Below are positions 23,101 through 34,056 of a stretch of 36,610 nt of DNA, piece after piece (the first letter of the stretch is position 1; the number at the start of each line of letters is the position of its first letter). This DNA is from Haplomitrium mnioides (taxonomy: Eukaryota; Marchantiophyta; Haplomitriopsida; Calobryales). The position numbers and the translations under genes are program-made. Where the stretch lies: NCBI GenBank assembly GCA_049999725.1, contig JBNGIS010019975.1, positions 1-36,610 on the forward strand, given 5' to 3'. The notes below the pieces were generated by a model. The model was not told the origin of the DNA. It saw nothing but the letters and a program-made list of their open reading frames with translations, and searched no databases.

Positions 23101-25724
23101 TATAACTGCATAGTTCACTAACACCTTGGCAACGTAGTGTAGAGGAAAGAAGATACGTAAAGTAGACTTTTTTGGTAGATAAGAGTAACTTATATAACTG
23201 CATAGTTCTGTAAAACCTTGGCAATGTAGTGTAGAGGAAAGAAGACATGTAAAGTAGACTTTTTTGGTAGATTAGAGTAACTGATATAACTGCATAGTAG
23301 TCTAACACCTTGGCAATGTAGTGTAGAGGAAAGAAGATACGTAAAGTAGACTTTCTTGGTAGATAAGAGTAACTGATAAAATTACATAGTACTCTAACAC
23401 CTTGGCAATGTAGTGTAGAAGAAAGAAGATACGTAAAGTAGACTTTCTTGGTAGATAAGAGTAACTGATATAATTGCATAGTCCTCTAAAACCTTGGCAA
23501 TGTAGTGTAGAGGAAAGAAGATACGTAAAGTAGACTTTCTGGTAGTTGAGAGCAACATATATAACTACATAGTCCTCAAAAACATTGGCAATGTAGTGTA
23601 CAGGAAAGAAGATATGTGAAGTAGACTTTTTTTTAGATAAGAGTGACTTATATAGTTGCATAGTCCTCTAAAACCTTAGCAAAGTAGTGTAGAGAAAAGA
23701 AGACATGTAAAGTAGACTTTTTTTGTAGATAAGAGTAAGTTATACAACTCTATAGTCCTCTAAAACCTTTGCAATGTAGTGTAGAGGAAAGAAGATATGT
23801 AGAGTATACCTTTTCGGTAGAGAAGAGTAACTTATAAACCTGTATAGTCCTCTAAAACCTTTGCAATGTAGTCTAGAGGAAAGAAGATATGTAAAGTTGA
23901 CTTTTTTGGTAGATAAGACTAACCTATATAGCTGCATGGTCCTCTAGAACCTTGGCAATGTAGTCTAGAGGAAAGAAGACATGTAAAGTAGACTTTTTTG
24001 GTAGATAAGAGTAACTTATATAACTACATAGTCCTCTAAAATCTTGGCAATGTAGTCTAGAACAAGGAAGATATGGAAAGTAGACCTTTGTGGTAGATAA
24101 AAGTAACTTTTATAGCAACATAGTCCACTATAACCTTGGCAATGTAGTGTGGAGAAAAGAAGATACATAAAGTAGACTTTTTTGGTAGATAAGAGCAACT
24201 TATATAACTGCATAGTCCTCTAAAACCTTGGCAATGTAGTGTAGAGGAAAGAGGATATGTAAAGTAGACTTTTTTGGTAGATAAGATTAACCTATATAAT
24301 AGCATAGTCCTCTTAAACCTTGGCAATGTAGTGTAGAGGAAAGAAGATATGTAAAGTGGACTCTTTCTGTAGATAAGGGTAACGTATATAACAACATAGT
24401 CCTCTTAAACCTTGGGAATGTAGTGTAGAGAAAAGAAGATATGCAAAGTTGACTTTTTTGATGAGAGTAACTTATATAGCTGCATAGTCGTCTAAACCCT
24501 TGGCAATGTAGTTTAGAGGAAAGAAGATATGTAAAGTAGACTTTTTTAGTAGATACGAGTAACTCATATAACTGCAGAGTCCTCTAAAGCCTTGGTAATG
24601 TAGTGTAGAGGAAAGAAGACATGTAAAGTAGACTTTTTTGGAAGATAAGAGTAACTTATATAAGTGCAGAGTCTTCTAAAACCTTGGCAATGAAGTGTAG
24701 AGGAAAGAAGATCTGTAAAGTACATTTTTTCGGTCGACAAAAGTAACTTAAATAACTGCATACTTCTCTAAAACTTTGGGAATGTAGTGTAGAGGAAAGA
24801 AGACATGTAAAGTAGACTTTTTTGGTAGATAAGAGTAACTGATGTAACTGCATAGTCCTCTAACACCTTGGCAATGTAGTGTAGAGGAAAGAAGATACGT
24901 AAAGTAGACTTTTTTAGAAGACAAGAGTAACTTATATAACTGCATAGTTCTGTAAAACCTTGGCAATGTAGTGTAGAGGAAAGAAGACATGTAAAGTAGA
25001 CTTTTTTGGTAGATTAGAGTAACTCATGTAACTGCATAGTACTCTAACACCTTGGCAATGTAGTGTAGAGGAAAGAAGATACGTAAAGTAGACTTTCTTG
25101 GTAGAAAAGAGTAACTGATATAATTGCATAGTCCTCTTAAACCTTGGCAATGTAGTGTAGAGGAAAGAAGATACGTAAAGTAGACTTTTTGGTAGATGAG
25201 AGCAACATATATCACTACATAGTCCTCAAAAACATTGGCAATGTAGTGTCCAGGAAAGAAGATATGTGAAGTAGACTTTTTTGGAAGACAAGAGTAACTT
25301 ATATAGTTGCATAGTCCTCTATAACCTTAGCAAAGTAGTGTAGAGAGAAGAAGACATGTAAAGTAGACTTTTTTGGTAGATAAGAGTAAGCTATACAACT
25401 CTATAGTCCTCTTAAACCTTGGCAAAGTAGTGTAGAGGAAAGAAGATATGTAAAGTATACCTTTTTCGGTAGAGAAGAGTAACTTATAAACCTGTATAGT
25501 CCTCTAAAACCTTTGCAATATAGTGTAGAGGAAAGAAGATATGTAGAGTAGTCTTCATTGCTGAAGAAGAGTAAATTATATAACTGCATAATCTTTTAAA
25601 ACCTTGGCAATGTATTGTAGAGGAAAGAAGATATGTAAAGTAGACTTTTCAAGTAGATAAGAGTAACTTATTTAGCTGCATAGTCATCTAAAACATTGGC
25701 AACGTAGTGTAGAGGAAAGAACAC
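20110..25724 (+). repeat. Large higher-order block, copy 1 (about 5.6 kb, about 61 monomers)
   Basis: It matches 26258-30683 monomer by monomer. The offset is 6148 from the start to about 20940, 6424 from there to about 23430, and 4959 from about 24906 to the end. Copy 1 therefore lacks three monomers (276 bp) that copy 2 has near 27089-27364, and holds about 1465 bp that copy 2 lacks near the second gap. Shared private marks include a 10-11 base deletion in the monomer at 21446-21460 (same at about 27871), the 'GTATACCTTTTCGGTAG' variant, and 'GTGTCCAGGAAAG' (about 25247 and 30206). Confidence 0.9.
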
Positions 25725-25774
25725 ATATAAAGTTGACTTTCTTGGTAGATAAGAGTAACTTATATAACTGCATA

Positions 25775-26195
25775 GTCCTCTAACACCTTCGCAATGTAGT
25801 GTAGAGGAAACAAGACATATGAAGTAGACTTTATTCGTAGATAAAAGTAACTTATATAACTATAGAGTCCTCTAAAACCTTGGCAATGTAGTGTGGAGGA
25901 AAGAAGATATGTAAATTAGACTTTTCTGGTAGATAAGAGTAACTTATATAACTGCATAGTCCTCTAAGACCTTGGCAATGTCGTGTAGAGGAAATAAAAT
26001 ATGTAAAGTTGACATTTTTTGTAGATAAGAGTAACCTATATAGCTCCATAGTCCTCTAAAACCTTGGGAATGTAGTGTAGAGGAAAGAAGATATGTAAAG
26101 TAAATTTTTTTGGTAGATACAAGTAACTCTTATAATTGCAAAGTCCTCTTAAGCCTTGGCAATGTAGTGTAGAGGAAAGAAGATATGTAAAGTAG
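25775..26195 (+). repeat. Four- to five-monomer block, also found at 32769-33189
   Basis: It aligns to 32769-33189 at a constant offset of 6994 (76 monomers plus 2 bases). Shared private marks are 'GAAACAAGACATATG' (about 25807 and 32801), 'AATGTCGTGTAGAGG' (about 25977 and 32971), 'GAAATAAAATATG' and 'GATACAAGTAACTCTTATA' (about 26116 and 33110). A looser third version lies at 33970-34420. Confidence 0.8.
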
Positions 26196-27088
26196 ACTTT
26201 TTTGGTAGATAAGAGTTAGTTATATAACTGCATAGTCCTCTAAAACCTTCGCAATGTAGTGTAGAGGAAAGAATATTTGTGAAGTTGAATTTTTTGGTAG
26301 ATAAGAGCAACCTATATAGCTGCATAGGCCTCTAAAACCCTGGCAATATAGTGTAGAGGAAAGAAGACATGCAAAGTACACTTTTTTTGTTGGATAAGAG
26401 TAATTTATATAACTGCATAGTCCTCTAAAACCTTGGCAATGTAGTGTAGAAGAAGGAAAATATGTATAGTAGACCTTTGTGGCAGATAAAAGTCACTTAT
26501 ATAGCTGCACAGTCCTCTAAAACCTTGGCAATGCAACGTAGAGGAAAGAAGATACGTAAAGTAGACATTTTTGGTAAATAAGAGCAACTTATATAACTGC
26601 ATAGTCCTTCAAAACCTTGGCAATGTGGTGTAGAGGAAAGAAGATATGTAAAGTACACTTTCTCCATAGATAAGAGTAACTTATATAACTGCATAGTCCT
26701 CTAAAACCTTGGAAATGTAGTGTAGAGGAAAGAAGATATGTAAAGTTGACTTTTCTGGTAGATGAGAGTAACCTATATAGCTCCATAGTCCTCTAAACCC
26801 TTGGTAATGTAGTTTAGAGGAAAGAATACATTTAAAGTAGACTTTATCGGTAGATAAAGGTAACTTATATAACCGTATAATCCTTTAAAACCTTGGCAAT
26901 GTAGTGTAGAGGAAAGAAGATATGTAAAGTAGACTTTTTTCGTAGATAAGAGTAACTTATATAACTGCATAGTCCTCTAACACCTTGACAATGTAGTGTA
27001 GAGGAAAGAAGATACGCAAAGTAGACTTTCTTGGTAGATAAGAGTAACTGATATAATTGCATAGTCTTCTAAAACCTTGGCAATGCAG

Positions 27089-27364
27089 TGTAGAGGAAAG
27101 AAGACATGTAAAGTAGACTTTTTTGGTAGATAAGAGTAACTGATATAAGTGCGTATTCCTGGAAAACCTTGGCAATGTAGTGTAGAGGAAAGAAGATACA
27201 TAAAGTAGACTTCTTTGGTAGATAAAAGCAACTTATATAACTGCATAGTCTTCTAAAACCTTGCAAATGTAGAGTAGAAGAAAGACGACATGTAAAGTAG
27301 ACTTTTTCTGTAGATAAGGTTTACTTATATAACGACATAGTCCTCTTAAACCTTGGAAATGTAG
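27089..27364 (+). repeat. Three-monomer (276 bp) insertion specific to copy 2 of the large block
   Basis: To the left, copy 1 and copy 2 align at offset 6148; to the right they align at 6424. The difference is exactly three 92-bp monomers. These three carry variants such as 'AAGTGCGTATTCCTGG' and 'CTTGCAAATGTAGAGTAG'. It may be a gain in copy 2 or a loss in copy 1. Confidence 0.8.
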
Positions 27365-29763
27365 TGTAGAGGAAAGAAGATATGTAAAGTTGAATTTTAT
27401 GGTAGATGAGAGTAAGCTGTATAACTCCATAGTCTTCTTTAACCTTGGCAATGTAGTGTAGAGGAAAGAAGATATGTAAAGTATACCTTTCCGGTGGATA
27501 AGAGTAACTCATAAACTTGTATAGTCCTCTTTAACCTTGGCAATGTAGTATAGAGGAAAGAAGATATATAAAGTTGACTTTTTTGGTAGATAAGAGTAAC
27601 GTATATAGCTGTATGGTCCTCTAAAACCTTGGCAATGTAGTGTAGAGGAAAGAAGACATGTAAAGTTGACTTTTTTGGTAGATAAGAGGTTACTATATAG
27701 CTGCATAGTCTTCTATAACCTTGGCAATATAGTGTAGAGAAAAGAAGACATGTAAAGTAGACTTTTTTGATAGATAAGAGTAACTTATACAACTCCACAG
27801 TCCTCTAAAACCTTGGCAATGTAGTGGAGAAGAAGGAAGATATGTAAAGTAGACCTTTGTGGTAGATAAAAGTACTGCGTAGTCCTCTTAAACCTTGGCA
27901 ATGCAGTGTGGAGGAAAGAAGATACGTAAAGTAGACTTTTTGGTAGATAAGAGCAACTGATATAACTGCATAGTCCTCTCAAACCTTGGCAATGTAGTGT
28001 AGAGGAAGGAAGATATGTAAAGTAGACTTTTTTTTTAGATAATAATAACTTGTATAACTGGATAGTGCTCTTAAACCTTGGCGATGTAGTGTAGAGGAAA
28101 GAAGATCTGTAAAGTAGACTTTTTCTGTAGATAAGGGTAACTTATATAACTGCATAGTCCTCTTAAACCTTGGAAATGTAGTGTAGAGGAAAGACGATAT
28201 GTAAAGTTGACTTTTTTGGTAGATGAGAGTAACCTATATAGCTGCATAGTCCTCTAAACCGTTGGCAATGTAGTTTAGAGGAAAGAAGACATTTAAAGTA
28301 TACTTTTTCGGTAGATAAGGGTAACTTATATAACCGCATAGTCGTTTAAAACCTTGGCAATGTAGTGTAGAGGAAAGAAGATATGTAAAGTAGACTTTTT
28401 TGGTAGATAAGAGTAACTTATATAACTGCATAGTCCTCTAACACCTTGGCAATGTAGTGTAGAAGAAAGAAGATACGTAAAGTAGACTTTCCTAGTAGCT
28501 AAGAGTAACTGATATAATTGCATAGTCCTCTTAAACCTTGGCAATGTAGTGTAGAAGAAATAAGATACATAAAGTAGACGTTTTCGGTAGATGAGAGCAA
28601 CTTATATAACTGCATAGTCCTCAAGAACATTGGCAATATAGTGTAGAGGAAAGAAGATATGTGAAGTAGACTTTTTTGGTAGATAAGAGTAACTTATATA
28701 GCTCCATAGTCCTCTAAAACCTTGGCAAAGTGGTGTAGAGAAAAGAAGATACGCAAAGTAGACTTTTTTGGTAGATAAGAGTAAGTTATATAACTCCATA
28801 GTCCTCTAAAACCTTGGCAATGTAGTGTAGAGGAAAGAAGATATGTAAAGTATACCTTTTCGGTAGAGAAGAGTAACTTATAAACCTGTATAGTACTCTA
28901 AAACCTTGGCAATGTAGTGTAAAGGAAAGAGGATATGTAAAGTAGACTTTTGTGGTAGATAAAAGTAACTTATATAGCTGCATAGTCCTCTAAAACCTTG
29001 GCAATGTAGTGTGGAGGAAAGAAGATACGTAAAGTAGACTTTTTTGGTAGATAAGAGCAAGTTATATAACAGCATAGTCCTCTAAAACCTTGGCAATGTA
29101 GTGTAGTGGAAAGAGGAAATGTAAAGTACACTTTTTTGGTAGATAAGATTAACTTATATAACTGCATAGTCCTCTTTAACCTTGGCAATTTAGTGTAGAC
29201 GAAAGAAGATATGTAAAGTGAACTCTTTCTGTAGATAAGGGTAAGTTATATAACAGCATAGTCCTCTTAAACCTTGGAAATGTAGTGTAGAGGAAAGAAG
29301 ATATGTAAAGTTGACTTTTTCGATAGATGAGAGTAACCTATTTAGCTGCATAGTCGTCTAAACCCTTGGCAATGTAGTTTAGAGGAAAGAAGATATGTAA
29401 AGTAAACTTTCTTAGTAGATACGAGTAACTCATATAACTGCAGAATGCTCTAAAGCCTTAGCAATATAGTGTAGAGGAAAGAAGATTTGTAAAGTAGACT
29501 TTTTTGGTAGATAAGAGTAACTGATGTAACTGCATAGTCCTCTAACACCTTGGCAACGTAGTGTAGAGGAAAGAAGATACCTAAAGTAGACTTTTTTGGT
29601 AGATAAGAGTAACTTATATAATTGCATAGTTCTGTAAAACCTTGGCAATGTAGTATAGAGGAAAGAAGACATGTAAAGTAGACTTTTTTGGGAGATTAGA
29701 GTAACTGATATAACTGCATAGTAGTCTAACACCTTGGCAATGTAGTGTAGAGGAAAGAAGATA

Positions 29764-29831
29764 CGTAAAGCATAGTAGTCTAACACCTTGGCAATGTAGT
29801 GTAGAGGAAAGAAGATACGTAAAGTAGACTT
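29764..29831 (+). repeat. Broken monomer with repeated 'CATAGTAGTCTAACACC' just before the gap
   Basis: The text running into 'GATACGTAAAG' at about 29769 jumps straight to 'CATAGTAGTCTAACACC' and then repeats the same path to 'GATACGTAAAGTAGAC' at about 29815. About 40 bases of a monomer (T run, GATAAG block and TTATATAA block) are missing at the jump, and the flanks repeat each other almost exactly. The matching place in copy 1 (about 23290-23350) is intact. Because the second gap follows within 30 bases, this looks more like an assembly seam than a true rearrangement. Confidence 0.7.
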
Positions 29832-29853
29832 TCTTGGTAGATAAGAGTAACTG

Positions 29854-29863
29854 NNNNNNNNNN
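29854..29863. other. Assembly gap (10 N)
   Basis: Ten N stand between 'GAGTAACTG' and 'TAGACTTTTTTGG'. Left of it the block aligns to copy 1 at offset 6424, right of it at 4959, so about 1465 bases (about 16 monomers) present in copy 1 are absent here. The ten N do not represent the true length. Confidence 0.97.
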
Positions 29864-31496
29864 TAGACTTTTTTGGTAGATAAGAGTAACTTATATAACT
29901 GCATAGTTCTATAAAACCTTGGCAATGCAGTGTAGAGGAAAGAAGACATGTAAAGTAGACTTTTCTGGTAGATAACAGTAACTCATATAACTGCATAGTA
30001 CTCTAACACCTTGGCAATGTAGTGTAGAGGAAAGAAGATACGTAAAGTAGACTTTCTTGGTAGATAAGAGTAACTGATATAATTGCATACTCCTCTTAGA
30101 CCTTGGCAATGTAGTGTAGAGGAAAGAAGATACCTAAAGTAGACTTTTTGGTAGATGAGAGCAACATATATAACTACATAGTCCTCAAAAACATTGGCAA
30201 TGTAGTGTCCAGGAAAGAAGATATGTGAAGTAGACTTTTTTGGTAGACAAGGGTAACTTATATAGTTCCATAGTCCTCTATAACCTTAGCAAAGTAGTGT
30301 AGAGAGAAGAAGACATGTAAAGTAGACTTTTTTGGTAGATAAGAATAAGCTATACAACTCTATAGTCCTCTTAAACCTTGGCAATGTAGTGTAGAGGAAA
30401 GAAGATATGTAAAGTATACCTTTTCGGTAGAGAAGAGTAACTTATAAACCTGTATAGTCCTCTAAAACCTTTGCAATGTAGTGTAGAGGAAAGAAGATAT
30501 GTAGAGTAGTCTTCATTGTTGAAGAAGAGGAAATTATATAACCGCATAATCTTCTAAAACCTTGGCAATGTATTGTAGAGGAAAGAAGATATGTAAAGTA
30601 GACTTTTCAAGTAGATAAGAGTAACTTATTTAGCTGCATAGTCATCTAAAACATTGGCAACGTAGTGTAGAGGAAAGAGGATATGTAAAGTAGACTTTTT
30701 TGGTAGATAAGAGCAACTTATATAACTGCATAGTCCTCTATAACCTTGACAATGTAGTGTAGACGAAAGAAAACATGTAAAGTAGCGTTTTCTAGTAGAT
30801 AAGAGTAACTTATATAACTACATAGTCCTCTAAAACCTTGGCAAAGTAGTGTAGAAAAAAGAAGATATGTAAAGTAGACCTTTGTAATAGATAAGAGTAC
30901 CTTATATAGCTGCACAGTCCTCTTAAACCTTGACAGTGTAGTGTAGAGGAAAGAAGATATGTAAAGTAGACTTTTTTGGTAGATACAGTAACTTATATAA
31001 CTGCAGAGTCCTCTTAAACCTTGGCAATGTAGTGTAGAGGAAAGAAGATATGTAAAGTAGACTTTTTTGGTAGATAAGAGAAACTTATATAACTGCGGAG
31101 TCCTCTAAAACCTTTGCAATGTAGTGTAGAGGAAAGAAGATATGTAAAGTAGACTTTTTTGATAGATAATAGTAACTTATATAACTGCATAGTCCTCTAA
31201 AACCTTGGCAAAGTAGTGTAGAGGAAAGAAGATTTGTACAGTAGACTTTTTTGGTAGATGAGAGTAACTTATATAACCGCATAGTCCTCTAAAATATTGG
31301 CAATGTAGTGTAGAGGAAAGAAGATATGTAAAGTAGACTTTTTTGGTAGATCAGAGCAACTTATATAACTGCATAGTCCTCTAAAACATTGACAATGTAG
31401 TGTAGATGAAAGAAGACATGTAAAGTAGACTTTTCTGGTAGATAAGAGTAACTTATATAACTGCATAGTCCTCTAAAACCTTTGCAATGTCGTGTA

Positions 31497-31526
31497 GAGG
31501 GAATGAAATATGAGGGAATATAATAT
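31497..31526 (+). repeat. 15-bp tandem duplication inside a monomer
   Basis: GAGGGAATGAAATAT at 31497-31511 is followed by GAGGGAATATAATAT at 31512-31526. The unit corresponds to the GAGGAAAGAAGATAT part of the consensus. The rest of the monomer is ordinary. Confidence 0.85.
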
Positions 31527-32768
31527 GTAAAGTTGACTTTTTTGGTAGATAAGAGTAAATGATATACCTCCATAGTCCTCTAAAACCTTGACAATGTAGT
31601 GTAGAGGAAAGAAGACATGTGAAATAGACTTTTTTGGTAGATAAAAGTAACTTACATAACTACATAGTCCTCTAAAACCTTGGCAATGTAGTGTAGAGGA
31701 AAGAAGATATGTAAAGTTGACTTTCTTGGTAGATAAAAGTAACCTATATAGCAACATAGTCCTTTAAAACCTTGGCAATGTAGTGTAGAGAACAAAAGAT
31801 ATGTAAAGTAGACTTTTTTGGTAGATACGAGTAACTCATATAACTGGAGAGTCCTCTAAAGCCTTGGCAATGTAGAGTACAGGAAAGAAGATATGCAAAG
31901 TAGACTTTTTTTAGATAAGAGTAACTTATATAACTACATAGTCCTCCAAAACCTTGGCAATGTAGTGGGGAGGAAAGAAGATATGTAAAGTAGACTTTTT
32001 CGGTAGATAAGAGTAACTTATATAACCGCATAGTCCACTAAAACCTTTGCAATGTAGTGTAGAGGAAAGGAGATATGTAAAGTAGGCTTCTTTGGTAGAT
32101 AAGAGTACATGATATAATTGCATAGTCCTCTAAAACCTTCACAATGTAGTGTAGAGGAAAAAAGTCATGTGAAGTAGACTTTTCGGGTAGATAAAAGTAA
32201 CTTATGTAACTGTATAATCCTCTCAAACTTTGGCAATGTGGTGTAGAGGAAAGAAGATATGTAAAGTAGACTTTTTTGGTAGATAAGAGTACTTTAAATA
32301 ACTGCATATTCCTCTAAAATCTTGGCAATGTAGTGTAGAGAAAAAAAGATATGTGAAGTAGACTTTTTTGGTAGATAAGAGTAACTTATATAACTGCATA
32401 GTGCTCTAAAACCTTGGCAATCTAGTGTAGAGGAAAAAACACATGTAAAGTAGACTTTCTTGGTAGATAAGAGTAACTCATATAACTGGATAATCCTCTA
32501 ACACCTTCGCAATGTAGTGTAGAGGAAAAAAAACATGTGAAGTAGACTTTATTGGTAGATAAAAGTAACTTATATAGCTATATAGTCCTCTAAGACCTTG
32601 GTTATGTAGTAAGGAGTAAAGAAGATATGTAAAGTAGACTTTTTTGGTAGATAAGAGTAACTTATGTAACTGCATAGTCCTCTAAAACCTTGGCAATGTC
32701 CCGTAGAGGGAAGAAAATATGTAAAGTTGACTTTTTTGGTAGAAAAGAGTAACCTATATAGCTGCATA

Positions 32769-33189
32769 GTCTTCTAACACCTTTGCAATGTAGTGTAGAG
32801 GAAACAAGACATATGAAGTAGACTTTATTGGTAGATAAAAGTAATTTATATAACTATACAGTCCTCTAAAACCTTGGCAATGTAGTGTGGAGGAAAGAAG
32901 ATATGTAAAGTAGACTTTTTTGGTAGATAAGAGTAACTTATTTAACTGCATAGTCCTCTAAAACCTTGGCAATGTCGTGTAGAGGAAATAAAATATGTAA
33001 AGTTGACTTTTTTGGTAGATAAGAGTAACCTATATAGCTGCATAGTTCTCTAAAACCTTGGCAATGTAGTGTAGAGGAAAGAAGATATGTAAAGTAAATT
33101 TTTTTGGTAGATACAAGTAACTCTTATAATTGCAAAGTCCTGTTAAGCCTTGGCAATAAAGTGTAGAGGAAAGAAGATATGTAAAGTAG
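32769..33189 (+). repeat. Second copy of the 25775-26195 block
   Basis: The offset from the first copy is 6994 with few substitutions. It shows that exchange has also linked the right-hand part of the array to the 20-30 kb part, in addition to the larger block duplication. The sequence around it (32450-32760) is in turn related to 33923-34260 at an offset of 1473, rising to 1528 after the partial-monomer duplication at 34002. Confidence 0.78.
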
Positions 33190-34001
33190 ACGTTTTTGGT
33201 AGATAGGAGAAACTTATATAACTGCGGAGCCCTCTAAAACTTTTGCAATGTAGTGTAGAGGAAAAAAGATATGTAAAGTAGTCTTTTTTGCTTGATAAGA
33301 GTAACTTATATAACTGCATAGTCTTCTAAAAACCTTGGCAAAGTAGTGTAGAGAAAAGAAGATATGTAAAGTAGAATTTTTTGGAAGATACAAGTAACTT
33401 ATATAACTGCATAGTCCTCTAAAACCTTAACAATGTGGTGTAGAGTAAAGAAGATATGTAAAGGAGGCTTTTTTGGTAGATAGGAGTAAGTGATATATTT
33501 GAATACTCCTCGAAAACCTTGACAGTGTAGTGTAGAGGAAAAACGATATGTGAAGTACACTTTTTTGGTAGACAAGAGTAACTCACATAACTGTATAATC
33601 CTCTAAAACCTTGGCAATGTGGTGTAGAGCAAAGATTATATATAAAGTAGACTTTTTTGGTAGATAAGAGTAACTCATATAACTGCATAGTCCTCAAAAA
33701 TCTTGGCAATGTAGTGTAGAGGAAAGAACATATGTCAAGTTGACTTTTTTGGTAGATAAGAGTAACCTATATAGCTACATAGTCCTCTAAAACCTTGGAA
33801 ATGTAGTGTAGAGGAAGGAAAATATGTAAAGTAGAATTTTTTGGTAGATACGAGTAACTTATATAACTGCATAGTGCTCTAAAACCTTGGCAATGTAGTG
33901 TAGAGGAAAAAACACATGTAAAGTAGACTTTCTTGGCAGATAAGAGTAACTTATAGAACTACATAATCCTCTAACACCTTCGCAATGTAGTGTAGAGGAA
34001 A

Positions 34002-34056
34002 CAAGACATGTGAAGTAGACTTTATTGGTAGATAAAAGTATTTTATATATCCTCTA
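34002..34056 (+). repeat. Partial-monomer tandem duplication of 55 bp
   Basis: 'CAAGACATGTGAAGTAGAC' occurs at 34002 and again 55 bases later at 34057, followed both times by 'TTTATTGGTAGATAAAAGTA'. The first copy runs into 'TTTTATATATCCTCTA' and never completes its monomer. The related segment at 32498-32580 has only one copy. Confidence 0.85.

Larger units (their letters stand above)
26258..30683 (+). repeat. Large higher-order block, copy 2 (about 4.4 kb as assembled)
   Basis: It is the second copy of 20110-25724, at offsets 6148, 6424 and 4959 in successive parts. It carries three extra monomers at about 27089-27364. Relative to copy 1 it lacks about 1465 bases where the second N gap and a broken monomer lie (29750-29870), so part of the difference may be assembly collapse. 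Confidence 0.88.

Noticed and set aside
29430-29996. A 188-codon minus-strand frame
   Set aside because: It spans the ten-N gap and the broken monomer, so its length is an artefact.
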